From Cyanobacteria bacterium UBA791 (GTDB lineage Bacteria; Cyanobacteriota; Vampirovibrionia; Gastranaerophilales; Gastranaerophilaceae): DNA of 24,727 nt. Within the stretch, counting starts at the first letter, position 1, and every line of letters begins with the position of its first letter. The position numbers and the translations under genes were made by a program. The stretch spans positions 1 to 24,727 of the forward strand of contig DBIX01000029.1 of the NCBI GenBank assembly GCA_002297005.1, in the 5' to 3' direction. Shown one piece after another: positions 6,517 to 13,986 of this stretch. Under the pieces are notes generated by a model. It was not told the origin of the DNA and made no database searches. It saw only the letters and a list, made by a program, of their open reading frames with translations.

Positions 6517-7623
6517 ATGGTTGTAGAAAAATCGAACATTTTAAAAGTATTAAGTAAAGCAAAAACGTTGTATGTCGCAGATTATAATGACGCATACGGC
6601 GTTTCTGCAAATATGATTAAAAAACTTTTTCAGTTCGGTGATTATGGAAAACCTCTAAATTTAGGGCTTATTGTTTTAGAGGAATTTGAAGAAGATGGCT
6701 ATATTGTAGTTGAGGGTATTCAAAAGCTTGTTACTCTTTGCTTGATTATGTTTGCCTTGTGTGAATGTTATAAACAAACAAATTCAGCAAATGAAGAGGC
6801 TATTTCTAAAATTTATGAAAGATATTTGCTTGGCAAATATGGTGTTAAATTAAACCTAAACAACGAAAATAAAAATATTTATGAAAAAATTATTTATAAA
6901 GAACGTTTAACTCAAGAGGAAAAAGAAAATCCTTTATTTATTGTTCTTCACCAATTTTGGGAAGAGATTAAAGACAAGGGTATTTCTGCAAACGAACTTT
7001 ATAGAGCTTTAAAATCTATTGAGTGTTATGTTATGAAAATTAAGCACGGTGAAGGTTTAGAGTTTTATTATTCATTGAATAAAAATAGCAGATGGTTAAA
7101 CACTCCAAAACTTATTCGTTCTTATTTACACAAAAATGAACCATCATTAGTTTATATTTGGGACGAAATGGTTGAAACATATTTAGATTCTGGTATCTAC
7201 AATATGTTTACTCCTTTTTTGAGAGATTTTTTGAGTATTCAAAATACAAAGCTTCCTGTCCATGAAACAGAAATCTTTCCAATATTTATTGCGTACTATG
7301 AAGATTTAGCAAAACACAGAGCTCCAGAACAAATTCTTACTAATTTAAGAGAATTTTCTGAAAGATATTTGAGAATGATTAAAGTTGATTTTGAATATTT
7401 TGATATTAAAAAGAACTTTACTCGTATTAATGAAATAGGTGGTCAAGTAGCTTATCCATATCTACTTGAAGTTTTAACTGATTATGATAATGAAGTAATC
7501 AGTACTGATGCATTAAACATAATTCTTAAAACAGTTTTTGATTACTTAAATAAGGGTAACGAATTTGATTTCACAATTTTAAGCGAATTGATTAATCAAC
7601 GTTTAGTAATCAGAAACTTGTAA
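6517..7623 (+). CDS. Degenerate DUF262 (GmrSD N-terminal) protein, no HNH domain
   Basis: The 368-aa product follows the DUF262 layout through most of its length. In GmrSD-type nucleases this is the ParB/sulfiredoxin-fold domain that uses NTP. Region 19-38 (YVADYNDAYGV) aligns with the IPxYQRxYxW motif, with Gln-Arg changed to Asn-Asp. Region 64-74 (VVEGIQKLVTL) aligns with the DGQQRLTTL motif, with Gln and Arg changed to Ile and Lys. Region 186-204 (SLNKNSRWLNTPKLIRSYL) aligns with FxxxNxxGxxLxxxDLIRNYLL. Region 312-345 matches the helical part before DUF1524, but the protein ends there, so the HNH nuclease is absent. It looks like a domesticated, catalytically dead relative. The alignment is by eye from memory of family motifs. 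It forms an operon with the winged-helix gene 2 nt upstream. Confidence 0.6.
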   Translation: MVVEKSNILKVLSKAKTLYVADYNDAYGVSANMIKKLFQFGDYGKPLNLGLIVLEEFEEDGYIVVEGIQKLVTLCLIMFALCECYKQTNSANEEAISKIYERYLLGKYGVKLNLNNENKNIYEKIIYKERLTQEEKENPLFIVLHQFWEEIKDKGISANELYRALKSIECYVMKIKHGEGLEFYYSLNKNSRWLNTPKLIRSYLHKNEPSLVYIWDEMVETYLDSGIYNMFTPFLRDFLSIQNTKLPVHETEIFPIFIAYYEDLAKHRAPEQILTNLREFSERYLRMIKVDFEYFDIKKNFTRINEIGGQVAYPYLLEVLTDYDNEVISTDALNIILKTVFDYLNKGNEFDFTILSELINQRLVIRNL

Positions 7624-7643
7624 TAATTATCGACTTGGGATAA

Positions 7644-7671
7644 TTGTTAAAAAAAGATTTTGACATATAAT
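7644..7671 (+). promoter_or_regulatory. ftsH promoter
   Basis: TTGTTA (7644-7649) and TATAAT (7666-7671) are 16 nt apart, 31 nt before the ftsH start. An 11-bp inverted repeat with one G-T pair (7621-7631 and 7639-7649, core AATTATC/GATAATT) overlaps the -35 box and could be an operator, or a weak hairpin after the upstream gene. Confidence 0.65.
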
Positions 7672-7702
7672 AAATAATGATATTTAGATAAGGAAAAACA
7701 TA

Positions 7703-9586
7703 ATGAATAAAAGCCAATCTACAGGAATGTATGTAATACTTGGGATAATGATTTTAGCGTTTGTTTCAATGCTATTTTCAGGTCCTACAACAAGCACACA
7801 AGATATTTCATATACAGCTTTCGTACAAAAAGTTGAAAATAATGAAATTAAAAGTGTTGAAATTGATAAAGATTTCTTAATTGCGTTACCTGTAAAACAA
7901 CCAGAACAAACAGAATCACAAAAGAAAGCTCCAAAACCAATTTATGGAGAATTGAAGAAAGCAACTTTGCAATATAAAGTTCTAATTCCTCAAGGTTCTG
8001 ATATATTGAAAAAGCTTGAAGAATACAACGTTTCAATTGAGGTTAAAAAGCCAAGCGAGTCTTCTCAAATACTTAGTGTTTTAGGTTCGTTGATATTGCC
8101 ATTGTTATTTATCATCTTCTTGATAATTATGGCAAAAGGACTTTCTGCTGGTGGCTCTCAAGCAATGTCTTTTGGTAAAAGTAAGGCTAAATTATTATTA
8201 GATAGCAAGGTTAAAATTACTTTTAACGATGTTGCTGGTATTGACGAAGAAAAGAAAGAACTTGAAGAAATCGTTGATTTCTTGAAGAATGGTGAAAAAT
8301 ATTTAAAATTAGGTGCAAAAATTCCTAAAGGTGTATTATTAATTGGTTCTCCAGGTACAGGTAAGACTTTAATGGCAAAAGCTGTTGCCGGTGAAGCCGG
8401 CGTTCCATTTTTCTCAATTTCAGGTTCTGACTTTGTTGAAATGTTCGTTGGTGTTGGTGCAAGCCGTGTAAGAGATTTATTCGAACAAGCTAAAAAACAT
8501 CAACCTTGTATTATATTTATTGATGAAATTGATGCGGTTGGTCGTCAACGTGGTGCTGGCCTAGGTGGCGGGCATGATGAAAGAGAACAAACTCTTAACC
8601 AATTACTTGTAGAAATGGATGGTTTTGATGAAACAACTAACATCATTGTTATTGCAGCTACAAACAGACCTGACATTTTAGATAACGCATTATTGAGACC
8701 AGGAAGATTTGATAGACAAATTGTTATTAATAGACCTGATATTTTAGGTAGAGAACAAATTTTACAAGTTCACGCTAAAAATAAACCTTTAGCAAGTGAA
8801 GTTGATTTAAAAGTTTTGGCAAAACGTACTCCAGGGTTTACTGGTGCAGATTTACAAAATCTTTTGAATGAGGCTGCATTACTTGCTGCAAGACACGATA
8901 AAGAAAAAATTGACATGGACGATTTAGAAGAGGCAATTGATAAAGTTATTGCAGGTCCAGAAAAGAAAAGCAGAATTATTTCTGATGACGAAAAAGAAAA
9001 TACTGCTTATCACGAAGTCGGTCACGCTTTATTAGCAAAATTATTAAACAACTGTGACCCTCTTCACAAGGTTTCTATTATTCCAAGAGGTATGGCTCTA
9101 GGTGTTACTTTGACTTTACCTGAAAAAGACCATTTAACAATGAAAAAAGTTCAGTTGTTAGATAGAATCACAATGACTCTAGGTGGTCGTGTAGCAGAAG
9201 AAATTATTTATGGTAAAGACTTCATTACAACAGGGGCTTCAAACGATTTAGAAAAAGTAACTTCTTTAGCAAGAAATATGGTTACAAAATATGGTATGAG
9301 TGAAAAACTTGGAAATCTTGCTTACGGTAAGAGCGATGAAAGAGTTTTCATGGGACGTGATTTTGGACATACAAGAGATTACTCAGAAGAAGTTGCAGCA
9401 GAAATTGATGAAGAAGTTCAAAGAATAGTCAAAGAACAATACGACATTGCTCACATGTTGTTAACTCAAAATCAAGATATGCTAGAACAAATTGCAAAAG
9501 CTTTACTTGATAGAGAAACTCTTGATGAAAAAGAATTTGAAGAATTAATGGAGAAAATTAAAAACGAACGTAACTTGTATATGTAA
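7703..9586 (+). CDS. ftsH: ATP-dependent zinc metalloprotease FtsH
   Basis: The 627-aa membrane protease extracts and degrades misfolded or regulated membrane proteins as a hexamer. Transmembrane helix 1 is at about 9-26, an extracytoplasmic domain at 27-120, and transmembrane helix 2 at 122-145. The AAA domain shows Walker A GSPGTGKT (215-222; most FtsH have GPPGTGKT), pore loop MFVG (247-250), Walker B IIFIDE (270-275) and the second-region-of-homology motif ATNRPDILDNALLRPGRFDR. The protease has zinc motif HEVGH (437-441) and a third ligand, Asp515, in SNDLEKVT. Length and domain order are normal. AGGA lies 8 nt before the ATG. It has its own promoter and terminator, so it is a single-gene unit. 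Confidence 0.97.
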   Translation: MNKSQSTGMYVILGIMILAFVSMLFSGPTTSTQDISYTAFVQKVENNEIKSVEIDKDFLIALPVKQPEQTESQKKAPKPIYGELKKATLQYKVLIPQGSDILKKLEEYNVSIEVKKPSESSQILSVLGSLILPLLFIIFLIIMAKGLSAGGSQAMSFGKSKAKLLLDSKVKITFNDVAGIDEEKKELEEIVDFLKNGEKYLKLGAKIPKGVLLIGSPGTGKTLMAKAVAGEAGVPFFSISGSDFVEMFVGVGASRVRDLFEQAKKHQPCIIFIDEIDAVGRQRGAGLGGGHDEREQTLNQLLVEMDGFDETTNIIVIAATNRPDILDNALLRPGRFDRQIVINRPDILGREQILQVHAKNKPLASEVDLKVLAKRTPGFTGADLQNLLNEAALLAARHDKEKIDMDDLEEAIDKVIAGPEKKSRIISDDEKENTAYHEVGHALLAKLLNNCDPLHKVSIIPRGMALGVTLTLPEKDHLTMKKVQLLDRITMTLGGRVAEEIIYGKDFITTGASNDLEKVTSLARNMVTKYGMSEKLGNLAYGKSDERVFMGRDFGHTRDYSEEVAAEIDEEVQRIVKEQYDIAHMLLTQNQDMLEQIAKALLDRETLDEKEFEELMEKIKNERNLYM

Positions 9587-9610
9587 GTTATATTGACGTT
9601 TTAGCGGTTT

Positions 9611-9656
9611 TTATGGCATAGGTGAATTAGTAAATTTACTTATGCCATAATTTTTT
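9611..9656 (+). terminator. Terminator of ftsH
   Basis: Arms TTATGGCATA (9611-9620) and TATGCCATAA (9641-9650) pair perfectly, pairing continues inward with two G-U pairs, and six T follow. Confidence 0.85.
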
Positions 9657-9702
9657 GTTTGTGCTAAACTTCAAGATGTAATAGATTAATAGGAGAAATG
9701 TT

Positions 9703-10902
9703 ATGTGGGAAAAAGATGTAAATATTAATCAAGTTTCAGAAATTAGAACAAGAACAACAGTTTTCTTTGGTATTGGTGCAATTGAAAAAATTGACTTTAT
9801 TGCTAAAGATTTAAAATCAAAAGGTATTGATAAATTAATTGTTATGTCAGGTAGAAATGCGTACAAATCAACAGGTGCTTGGGATGTTGTAGAAAAAGCA
9901 TTAAAAGACAATGGTATTGGTTACGTAAATTATGACAAAGTAACTCCAAATCCAACAACACACGCAGTTGACGAAGCAACAGCTATGGCAAAAGAATTTG
10001 GTGCAAAAGCAGTTATTTCTATCGGTGGTGGTTCTCCAACTGATGCTGGTAAATCAGTTGCTATTCTTTTAGAATACCCTGATAAAAAAGCTTCAGATAT
10101 TTATGAATTTACATTCACACCTGAAAAAGCTGCTCCAGTTGTAGCTATTAACTTAACTCACGGTACTGGTTCAGAAACAAACAGATTTGCAGTTGTAACT
10201 ATTCCTGAAAAAGAATACAAACCAGCAATTGCTTATGATTGTATTTATCCAATGTATGCAATTGATGATCCAAAATTGATGGTAAAATTATCTCCAAAAC
10301 AAACAAAATATGTATCAATCGATGCGGTTAACCACGTTGTAGAAGCAGCAACATCAAAAGTTGCATCACCTTATACAACAACATTAGCAAGAGAAGTAAT
10401 TTCATTGGTTGCTAAATATTTACCAATCGCAAACGAAAACCCTGATGATTTAGAAGCAAGATATTTCTTAGCTTATGCAGCATTAATGGGTGGTGTTTGC
10501 TTTGATAATGGTTTATTGCACTACACACACGCTTTAGAACACCCTCTAAGTGCTGTTAAACCTGATTTATCACACGGTTTAGGTTTAGCTATGTTATTAC
10601 CATCAGTTATTAAATGTATTTATCCTGAAAAAGCAAATACATTGGCATATATTTTAGAACCAATCGCAAAAGGTTTGAAAGCTGATGCATCAGATGCGGA
10701 TAAAGCTGGTAAAGAAGTTTACGAATGGTTGAAATCAGTTGGTGTTCCAAACAAATTGAAAGATGAAGGTTTTACAGAGGCTGATATTGAAAAATTAGTT
10801 AATCTTTCTCAAACAACTCCATCATTAGATGGCTTGTTATCAATTGCACCAAATGATGCAACTCCAGCAAGAATTAAAGAAATTTATGAAACTTCTTTAT
10901 AA
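9703..10902 (+). CDS. Iron-containing alcohol dehydrogenase
   Basis: The 399-aa cytosolic group III alcohol dehydrogenase interconverts an aldehyde or ketone and an alcohol with NAD(P)H, probably to re-oxidise NADH in fermentation. The nucleotide-binding motif GGGSPTDAGK is at 108-117. Likely iron ligands are Asp207, His211, His276 and His291 (in SIDAVNH, HYTHALEHP and SHGLG), with His280 the conserved catalytic-site histidine. Length is typical. The start follows AGGAG 8 nt upstream. It is flanked by strong terminators, so it is monocistronic. Butanol, ethanol or lactaldehyde specificity cannot be read from the sequence. Confidence 0.9.
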   Translation: MWEKDVNINQVSEIRTRTTVFFGIGAIEKIDFIAKDLKSKGIDKLIVMSGRNAYKSTGAWDVVEKALKDNGIGYVNYDKVTPNPTTHAVDEATAMAKEFGAKAVISIGGGSPTDAGKSVAILLEYPDKKASDIYEFTFTPEKAAPVVAINLTHGTGSETNRFAVVTIPEKEYKPAIAYDCIYPMYAIDDPKLMVKLSPKQTKYVSIDAVNHVVEAATSKVASPYTTTLAREVISLVAKYLPIANENPDDLEARYFLAYAALMGGVCFDNGLLHYTHALEHPLSAVKPDLSHGLGLAMLLPSVIKCIYPEKANTLAYILEPIAKGLKADASDADKAGKEVYEWLKSVGVPNKLKDEGFTEADIEKLVNLSQTTPSLDGLLSIAPNDATPARIKEIYETSL

Positions 10903-10922
10903 TTTTTGAGAAGAAAATCTTT

Positions 10923-10960
10923 AAAACGAGGGCGAAAGCATAGCTTTCGCCCTCGTTTTT
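10923..10960 (+). terminator. Strong terminator of the alcohol dehydrogenase gene
   Basis: A 17-bp perfect GC-containing stem (AAAACGAGGGCGAAAGC, 10923-10939, with 10943-10959), a 3-nt loop and a six-T run. The flanking A run makes it work on the minus strand too. Confidence 0.95.
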
Positions 10961-11070
10961 TATTGTTGTAATATTTTTTAATAAAATTGAAAATTTTAGC
11001 AAATTTTATTTTTAGAAGTTTTAATTTGCATGTGGAAGAAGTAATTAGAAAATTATAGTGTGAAAGAATT

Positions 11071-11964
11071 ATGTCAATTAGTTCAATTTTACCCAAAATA
11101 ACAACAGAAACATATAAACCAAAAACATATAAAGAAGTAACAAAACCTTTTGAAAAAGAGGCTCATAGTTGGGCAGACCTAAAAAAAGAACAAGTAAAAA
11201 TTGAAGTTGACGAAGCTATTCATTTTATGCAAGCAGTTCGTAAAGTTATAAAAGATTACAATGTTGCAAGAAAAACTGGTATTGCACCAACAATGAAAGA
11301 AACTTGTGATAATACAAAAAACTATCTTGCTGATAAATGGGATTATTTCGTAAATAACAAATATATAAATGATTCAAAAGAAGATGACTGTTTTTATAAC
11401 AAAAAATTAAGTAAAGATGCTGCATTATTAAGTAATGATGTATACAAGAATAAAGCAAGCGAAATCAATGGCTGGAAACCAATTGATAGAATTGATGATG
11501 AAAAAACTGGTTTAAGAGCTGTTGCTTATAAGAAAAATGAAGATGTATTTGTAGCATATTGTGGCACAAATGATTACAAGGATTTTATAAGTGATATGCA
11601 AATGGCGAAAGGCGAAGTGCCTGAACAGCTAGCTGTGGGTTATAAATTCTTTAAGGATACTGCAAAAAATAATCCAAACGCTCACATGATGGTTACTGGT
11701 CACTCTTTGGGTGGTTCTTTAGCAGAACTAGTTGCTTGTAAAAATAAGGATGTAACAGCTATTACATTTAATTCTTTTGGTGTTGATAGCATTATAAAAG
11801 ATAAACATCCAGCAAGATTTAGAGATAACAAAAATATTTATAATTATATAATTGAGGGAGATCCTGTTTCAAACTCATCAAAACACGTTGGAGTTACAAC
11901 TAGATTACCAAAAACTGCAATTAATAATCACTCTATTGCAAATTACCTTGATATGTGGGCATAG
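11071..11964 (+). CDS. Lipase-like alpha/beta hydrolase (class 3 / DUF2974-like)
   Basis: The 297-aa product has a full Ser hydrolase triad: Ser212 in the nucleophile elbow GHSLGGS, Asp264 in IEGDPVS and His287 in NNHSIANYL. The order and the VAYCGTNDYKDFISD strand-oxyanion region (about 161-175) match class 3 lipases and the Mbeg1/DUF2974 group, some of which are phospholipases. The first 110 residues are charged and helical with no known domain. No signal peptide is seen, so it is cytosolic or exported by a non-Sec route. The start has only a weak ribosome-binding site (gaaag) but a TATAGT -10-like box lies 11 nt before the ATG. The substrate is unknown. The stop codon overlaps a 16-bp repeat. 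Confidence 0.8.
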   Translation: MSISSILPKITTETYKPKTYKEVTKPFEKEAHSWADLKKEQVKIEVDEAIHFMQAVRKVIKDYNVARKTGIAPTMKETCDNTKNYLADKWDYFVNNKYINDSKEDDCFYNKKLSKDAALLSNDVYKNKASEINGWKPIDRIDDEKTGLRAVAYKKNEDVFVAYCGTNDYKDFISDMQMAKGEVPEQLAVGYKFFKDTAKNNPNAHMMVTGHSLGGSLAELVACKNKDVTAITFNSFGVDSIIKDKHPARFRDNKNIYNYIIEGDPVSNSSKHVGVTTRLPKTAINNHSIANYLDMWA

Positions 11965-12175
11965 CACGAGTGAGCAGAGGCTGGAGAGCTTTTGCGGTAG
12001 TGATGAAATCACGATAGCAAAACTCGGAATTGCAGTTTAACGCGAACGAGTAAGACAGCACGAGTGAGCAGATTTCAGTAAAAATGTCATTCTGAACTTG
12101 TTTGACTGCTTTTTCCGAAATCTTTGATTTCGTGAAAAATGTCTGGTTTTCCACAGAATCTTGCCAACTGTTTAT
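11963..12175. repeat. Intergenic repeat block with direct repeats and hairpins
   Basis: AGCACGAGTGAGCAGA occurs exactly at 11963-11978 and 12057-12072, with a degenerate copy CGAACGAGTAAGACAG between (12043-12058). Between them is a 15-position imperfect hairpin (11990-12004 with 12008-12022). After the second copy comes tgtcattctgaac, reminiscent of short dispersed palindromic elements, and a 13-bp hairpin with one bulge (12110-12122 with 12126-12139). The block is more GC-rich than other spacers and has no credible gene. It looks like a dispersed small repetitive element lying between convergent genes. Confidence 0.5.
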
Positions 12176-12201
12176 TTGAAATTTAATGATTTAAATATTT
12201 T

Positions 12202-12711
12202 TTATTTACACCCACAACACTTACTATTGTCAAAATTATCTTTATTTTTCATGCAATTTGTACATTTGTCTTGCATTTTGCCCTCTTTTACAAAGTAATG
12301 AAAACTTTTTACCCATTTAGGTTCTTTGCAAGAACAATTTTGCATAAAAGTTAAATATTCAACAAATCTTTCTAATACATCTTCCGTCATAGAAAATTCA
12401 ATGTTTTCAGCAGATTGTTCTACTGATGATTTTTCCATCATTAGACATTTTGACAAAAAATTACAAATTATTTCGTGACGCTTTGTTTTTAGGGAAACCG
12501 CATTTTTACCTTTTTCTGTCATAGTAATAATTCCATAAGGAACATAATTTATATAGCCTTTTTTTGCTAATGTTTTTATGGCTTCTGAAGTTGATGCCAT
12601 ACCAATATTCAATTCTTTTGCAATATCTTTTACTCGACCAGCAGAATTTTTTCGAACAATTCTATCAACTGCAAGAAGATATTTTTCTAAACTTTGTGTT
12701 AAATCTTTCAT
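12202..12711 (-). CDS. DtxR/MntR-family regulator with cysteine-rich tail
   Basis: The 169-aa product has the N-terminal winged helix (8-75: SLEKYLLAVDRIV, VKDIAKELNIGMASTSEAI, LAKKGYINY, GIITMTEKG) and dimerisation/metal domain (76-125: KTKRHEIICNFL, AENIEFSMTED) of iron- or manganese-dependent repressors. Canonical ligands are partly changed: His79 and Glu105 remain, but the usual Met10/Asp8, Cys102 and His106 positions carry Lys10, Glu102 and Phe106. Nine cysteines are present, seven of them in 126-168 (CSC, CTNC, CCGC). This suggests a Cys-bound metal or Fe-S cofactor instead; the comparison is by eye. The gene is divergent from mnmA-cysK, with palindromes in front of both, consistent with autorepression and control of that operon. 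GGAG lies about 10 nt before the ATG. Confidence 0.85.
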   Translation of the reverse strand: MKDLTQSLEKYLLAVDRIVRKNSAGRVKDIAKELNIGMASTSEAIKTLAKKGYINYVPYGIITMTEKGKNAVSLKTKRHEIICNFLSKCLMMEKSSVEQSAENIEFSMTEDVLERFVEYLTFMQNCSCKEPKWVKSFHYFVKEGKMQDKCTNCMKNKDNFDNSKCCGCK

Positions 12712-12732
12712 TTTATTATTACTCCGAATATT

Positions 12733-12748
12733 TTATGTTATACCATAA
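12733..12748. promoter_or_regulatory. DtxR-type operator before its own gene
   Basis: TTATGTTATACCATAA is a 16-bp palindrome with one mismatched pair and differs at one base from the mnmA operator. It lies 22-37 nt upstream of the regulator's start, suggesting autoregulation. Confidence 0.6.
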
Positions 12749-12806
12749 AATATGATTAAAAGTGTATTTTTAGAAAATTTATGTTAACAAAAATTTAGAT
12801 TACATA

Positions 12807-12835
12807 TTGACAAGATTTAGTATTCATTATATGTT
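12807..12835 (+). promoter_or_regulatory. mnmA-cysK promoter
   Basis: TTGACA (12807-12812) is a perfect -35, and TATGTT (12830-12835) follows after 17 nt. The operator at 12834 overlaps the end of the -10 and the likely start site. Confidence 0.7.
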
Positions 12836-12868
12836 ATGGTATACCATAAAAATTATGGCATAGAATAA
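12834..12868. promoter_or_regulatory. Tandem DtxR-type operators over the mnmA start site
   Basis: TTATGGTATACCATAA (12834-12849) is a perfect 16-bp palindrome. A degenerate copy, TTATGGCATAGAATAA (12853-12868, 13 of 16 matches), follows 19 bp on. The arrangement suggests repression by the divergent DtxR-like protein. Confidence 0.65.
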
Positions 12869-12883
12869 GAAAAGGATAAAAAC

Positions 12884-13984
12884 ATGAAAATTTTAGTCGG
12901 AATGTCTGGTGGCGTTGATTCTTCAGTAACAGCGTTGATGCTAAAAAAACAAGGATATGAAGTTATTGGTGCTACAATGGCTATCTGGGGTAAGGATGGC
13001 GTTTATAAAGAAATTCAAGAAAAAGCTAAAACCTTAGGTAAACATTCTCACGGTGCATGTTTTGGCCCTAGTGAACATGAAGATATTGAATCAGCAAGAA
13101 AATTTGCCAAAGAAATAGGAATTGAGTTTCATGTTTTCGATTGTGCAAAACAATATGAAGAAATTGTTTTAAAGAATTTTAAAGAAGAATATTTGTCAGG
13201 AAGAACTCCAAATCCTTGTGTTTGGTGCAATTCCTTGATTAAATTCGATTTGTTACCTCATCTTGCAAAAGTGAATGGAGTTGAATTTGATAAATTCGCA
13301 ACAGGTCATTATGCAAGGGTTGAAAAAGGCGAAAATAGATATTTATTAAAAAAAGGTCTTGATGAAAAGAAAGACCAGTCGTACTTTTTGTATAGATTAA
13401 AACAAGAACAATTAGCAAATATTATGTTGCCTTTGGGAAGCTTTACAAAAGAAGAGATCAGAGATTTTGCAAGAAATGAAAATTTGAATATTGCAGAAAA
13501 ACCTGATAGCCAAGATTTCTATGAGGGTGATTATAACGAACTTTTAGGTGTTTCAGATAAGGTTGGAAATATTGTTGATAAATCAGGAAAAGTTTTAGGT
13601 CAACACAATGGTATTTGGAATTATACAGTCGGACAAAGAAAAGGTTTGGGTGTAAGTTCAACTGAAGCACTTTATGTTGTAGAGCTTCGAAAAGATACAA
13701 ACGAAGTCGTTGTAGGTTTTAAAGATAGCACTATGCAAAATGTTTTAGTTGCAAATAAATTAAATTTAATTAGTGTTGCAAAAATTGAAAAACCTTTTGA
13801 GTGCGATGCCAAAATTCGTTCATCTCAAAAAGCTCAAAAAGTTTTAGTCACACCAATAAGTGATGATGAAATAAAAGTAGAATTTGAAAATATGCAAAGT
13901 TCAATTACAAATGGTCAGTCAATAGTTTTATATGATAACGATATTGTAATTGGCGGTGGAATTATAGAAAAGACAGGAGGTTAA
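12884..13984 (+). CDS. mnmA: tRNA 2-thiouridylase MnmA
   Basis: The 366-aa enzyme adenylates U34 of Glu, Gln and Lys tRNAs and replaces its 2-oxygen with sulfur relayed from cysteine desulfurase. Visible are the PP-loop GMSGGVDSS (6-14), TPNPCVWCNSLIKF (Cys112, Cys115), ATGHYAR, KKDQSYFLYRL and the YTVGQRKGLG motif (247-256). The region that usually holds the second catalytic cysteine (STGICFI or SQDICFI) reads DSQDFYEGDY (208-217) here and has no Cys. Cys59 or Cys87 might substitute, or the enzyme may belong to a variant subgroup. AAGGA lies upstream of the ATG. It is followed by cysK after 2 nt. A DtxR-type operator overlies its promoter. Confidence 0.93.
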   Translation: MKILVGMSGGVDSSVTALMLKKQGYEVIGATMAIWGKDGVYKEIQEKAKTLGKHSHGACFGPSEHEDIESARKFAKEIGIEFHVFDCAKQYEEIVLKNFKEEYLSGRTPNPCVWCNSLIKFDLLPHLAKVNGVEFDKFATGHYARVEKGENRYLLKKGLDEKKDQSYFLYRLKQEQLANIMLPLGSFTKEEIRDFARNENLNIAEKPDSQDFYEGDYNELLGVSDKVGNIVDKSGKVLGQHNGIWNYTVGQRKGLGVSSTEALYVVELRKDTNEVVVGFKDSTMQNVLVANKLNLISVAKIEKPFECDAKIRSSQKAQKVLVTPISDDEIKVEFENMQSSITNGQSIVLYDNDIVIGGGIIEKTGG

Positions 13985-13986
13985 TT

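Noticed and set aside
7703..9586. GSPGTGKT Walker A in FtsH as a sign of inactivation
   Set aside because: The second position of the motif is variable; all catalytic residues including Lys, Walker B and HEVGH are intact.
9611..9650. DtxR-type operator near ftsH
   Set aside because: TTATGGCATA matches a half-site but forms the arms of a terminator with a 20-nt centre, so the match is probably chance.
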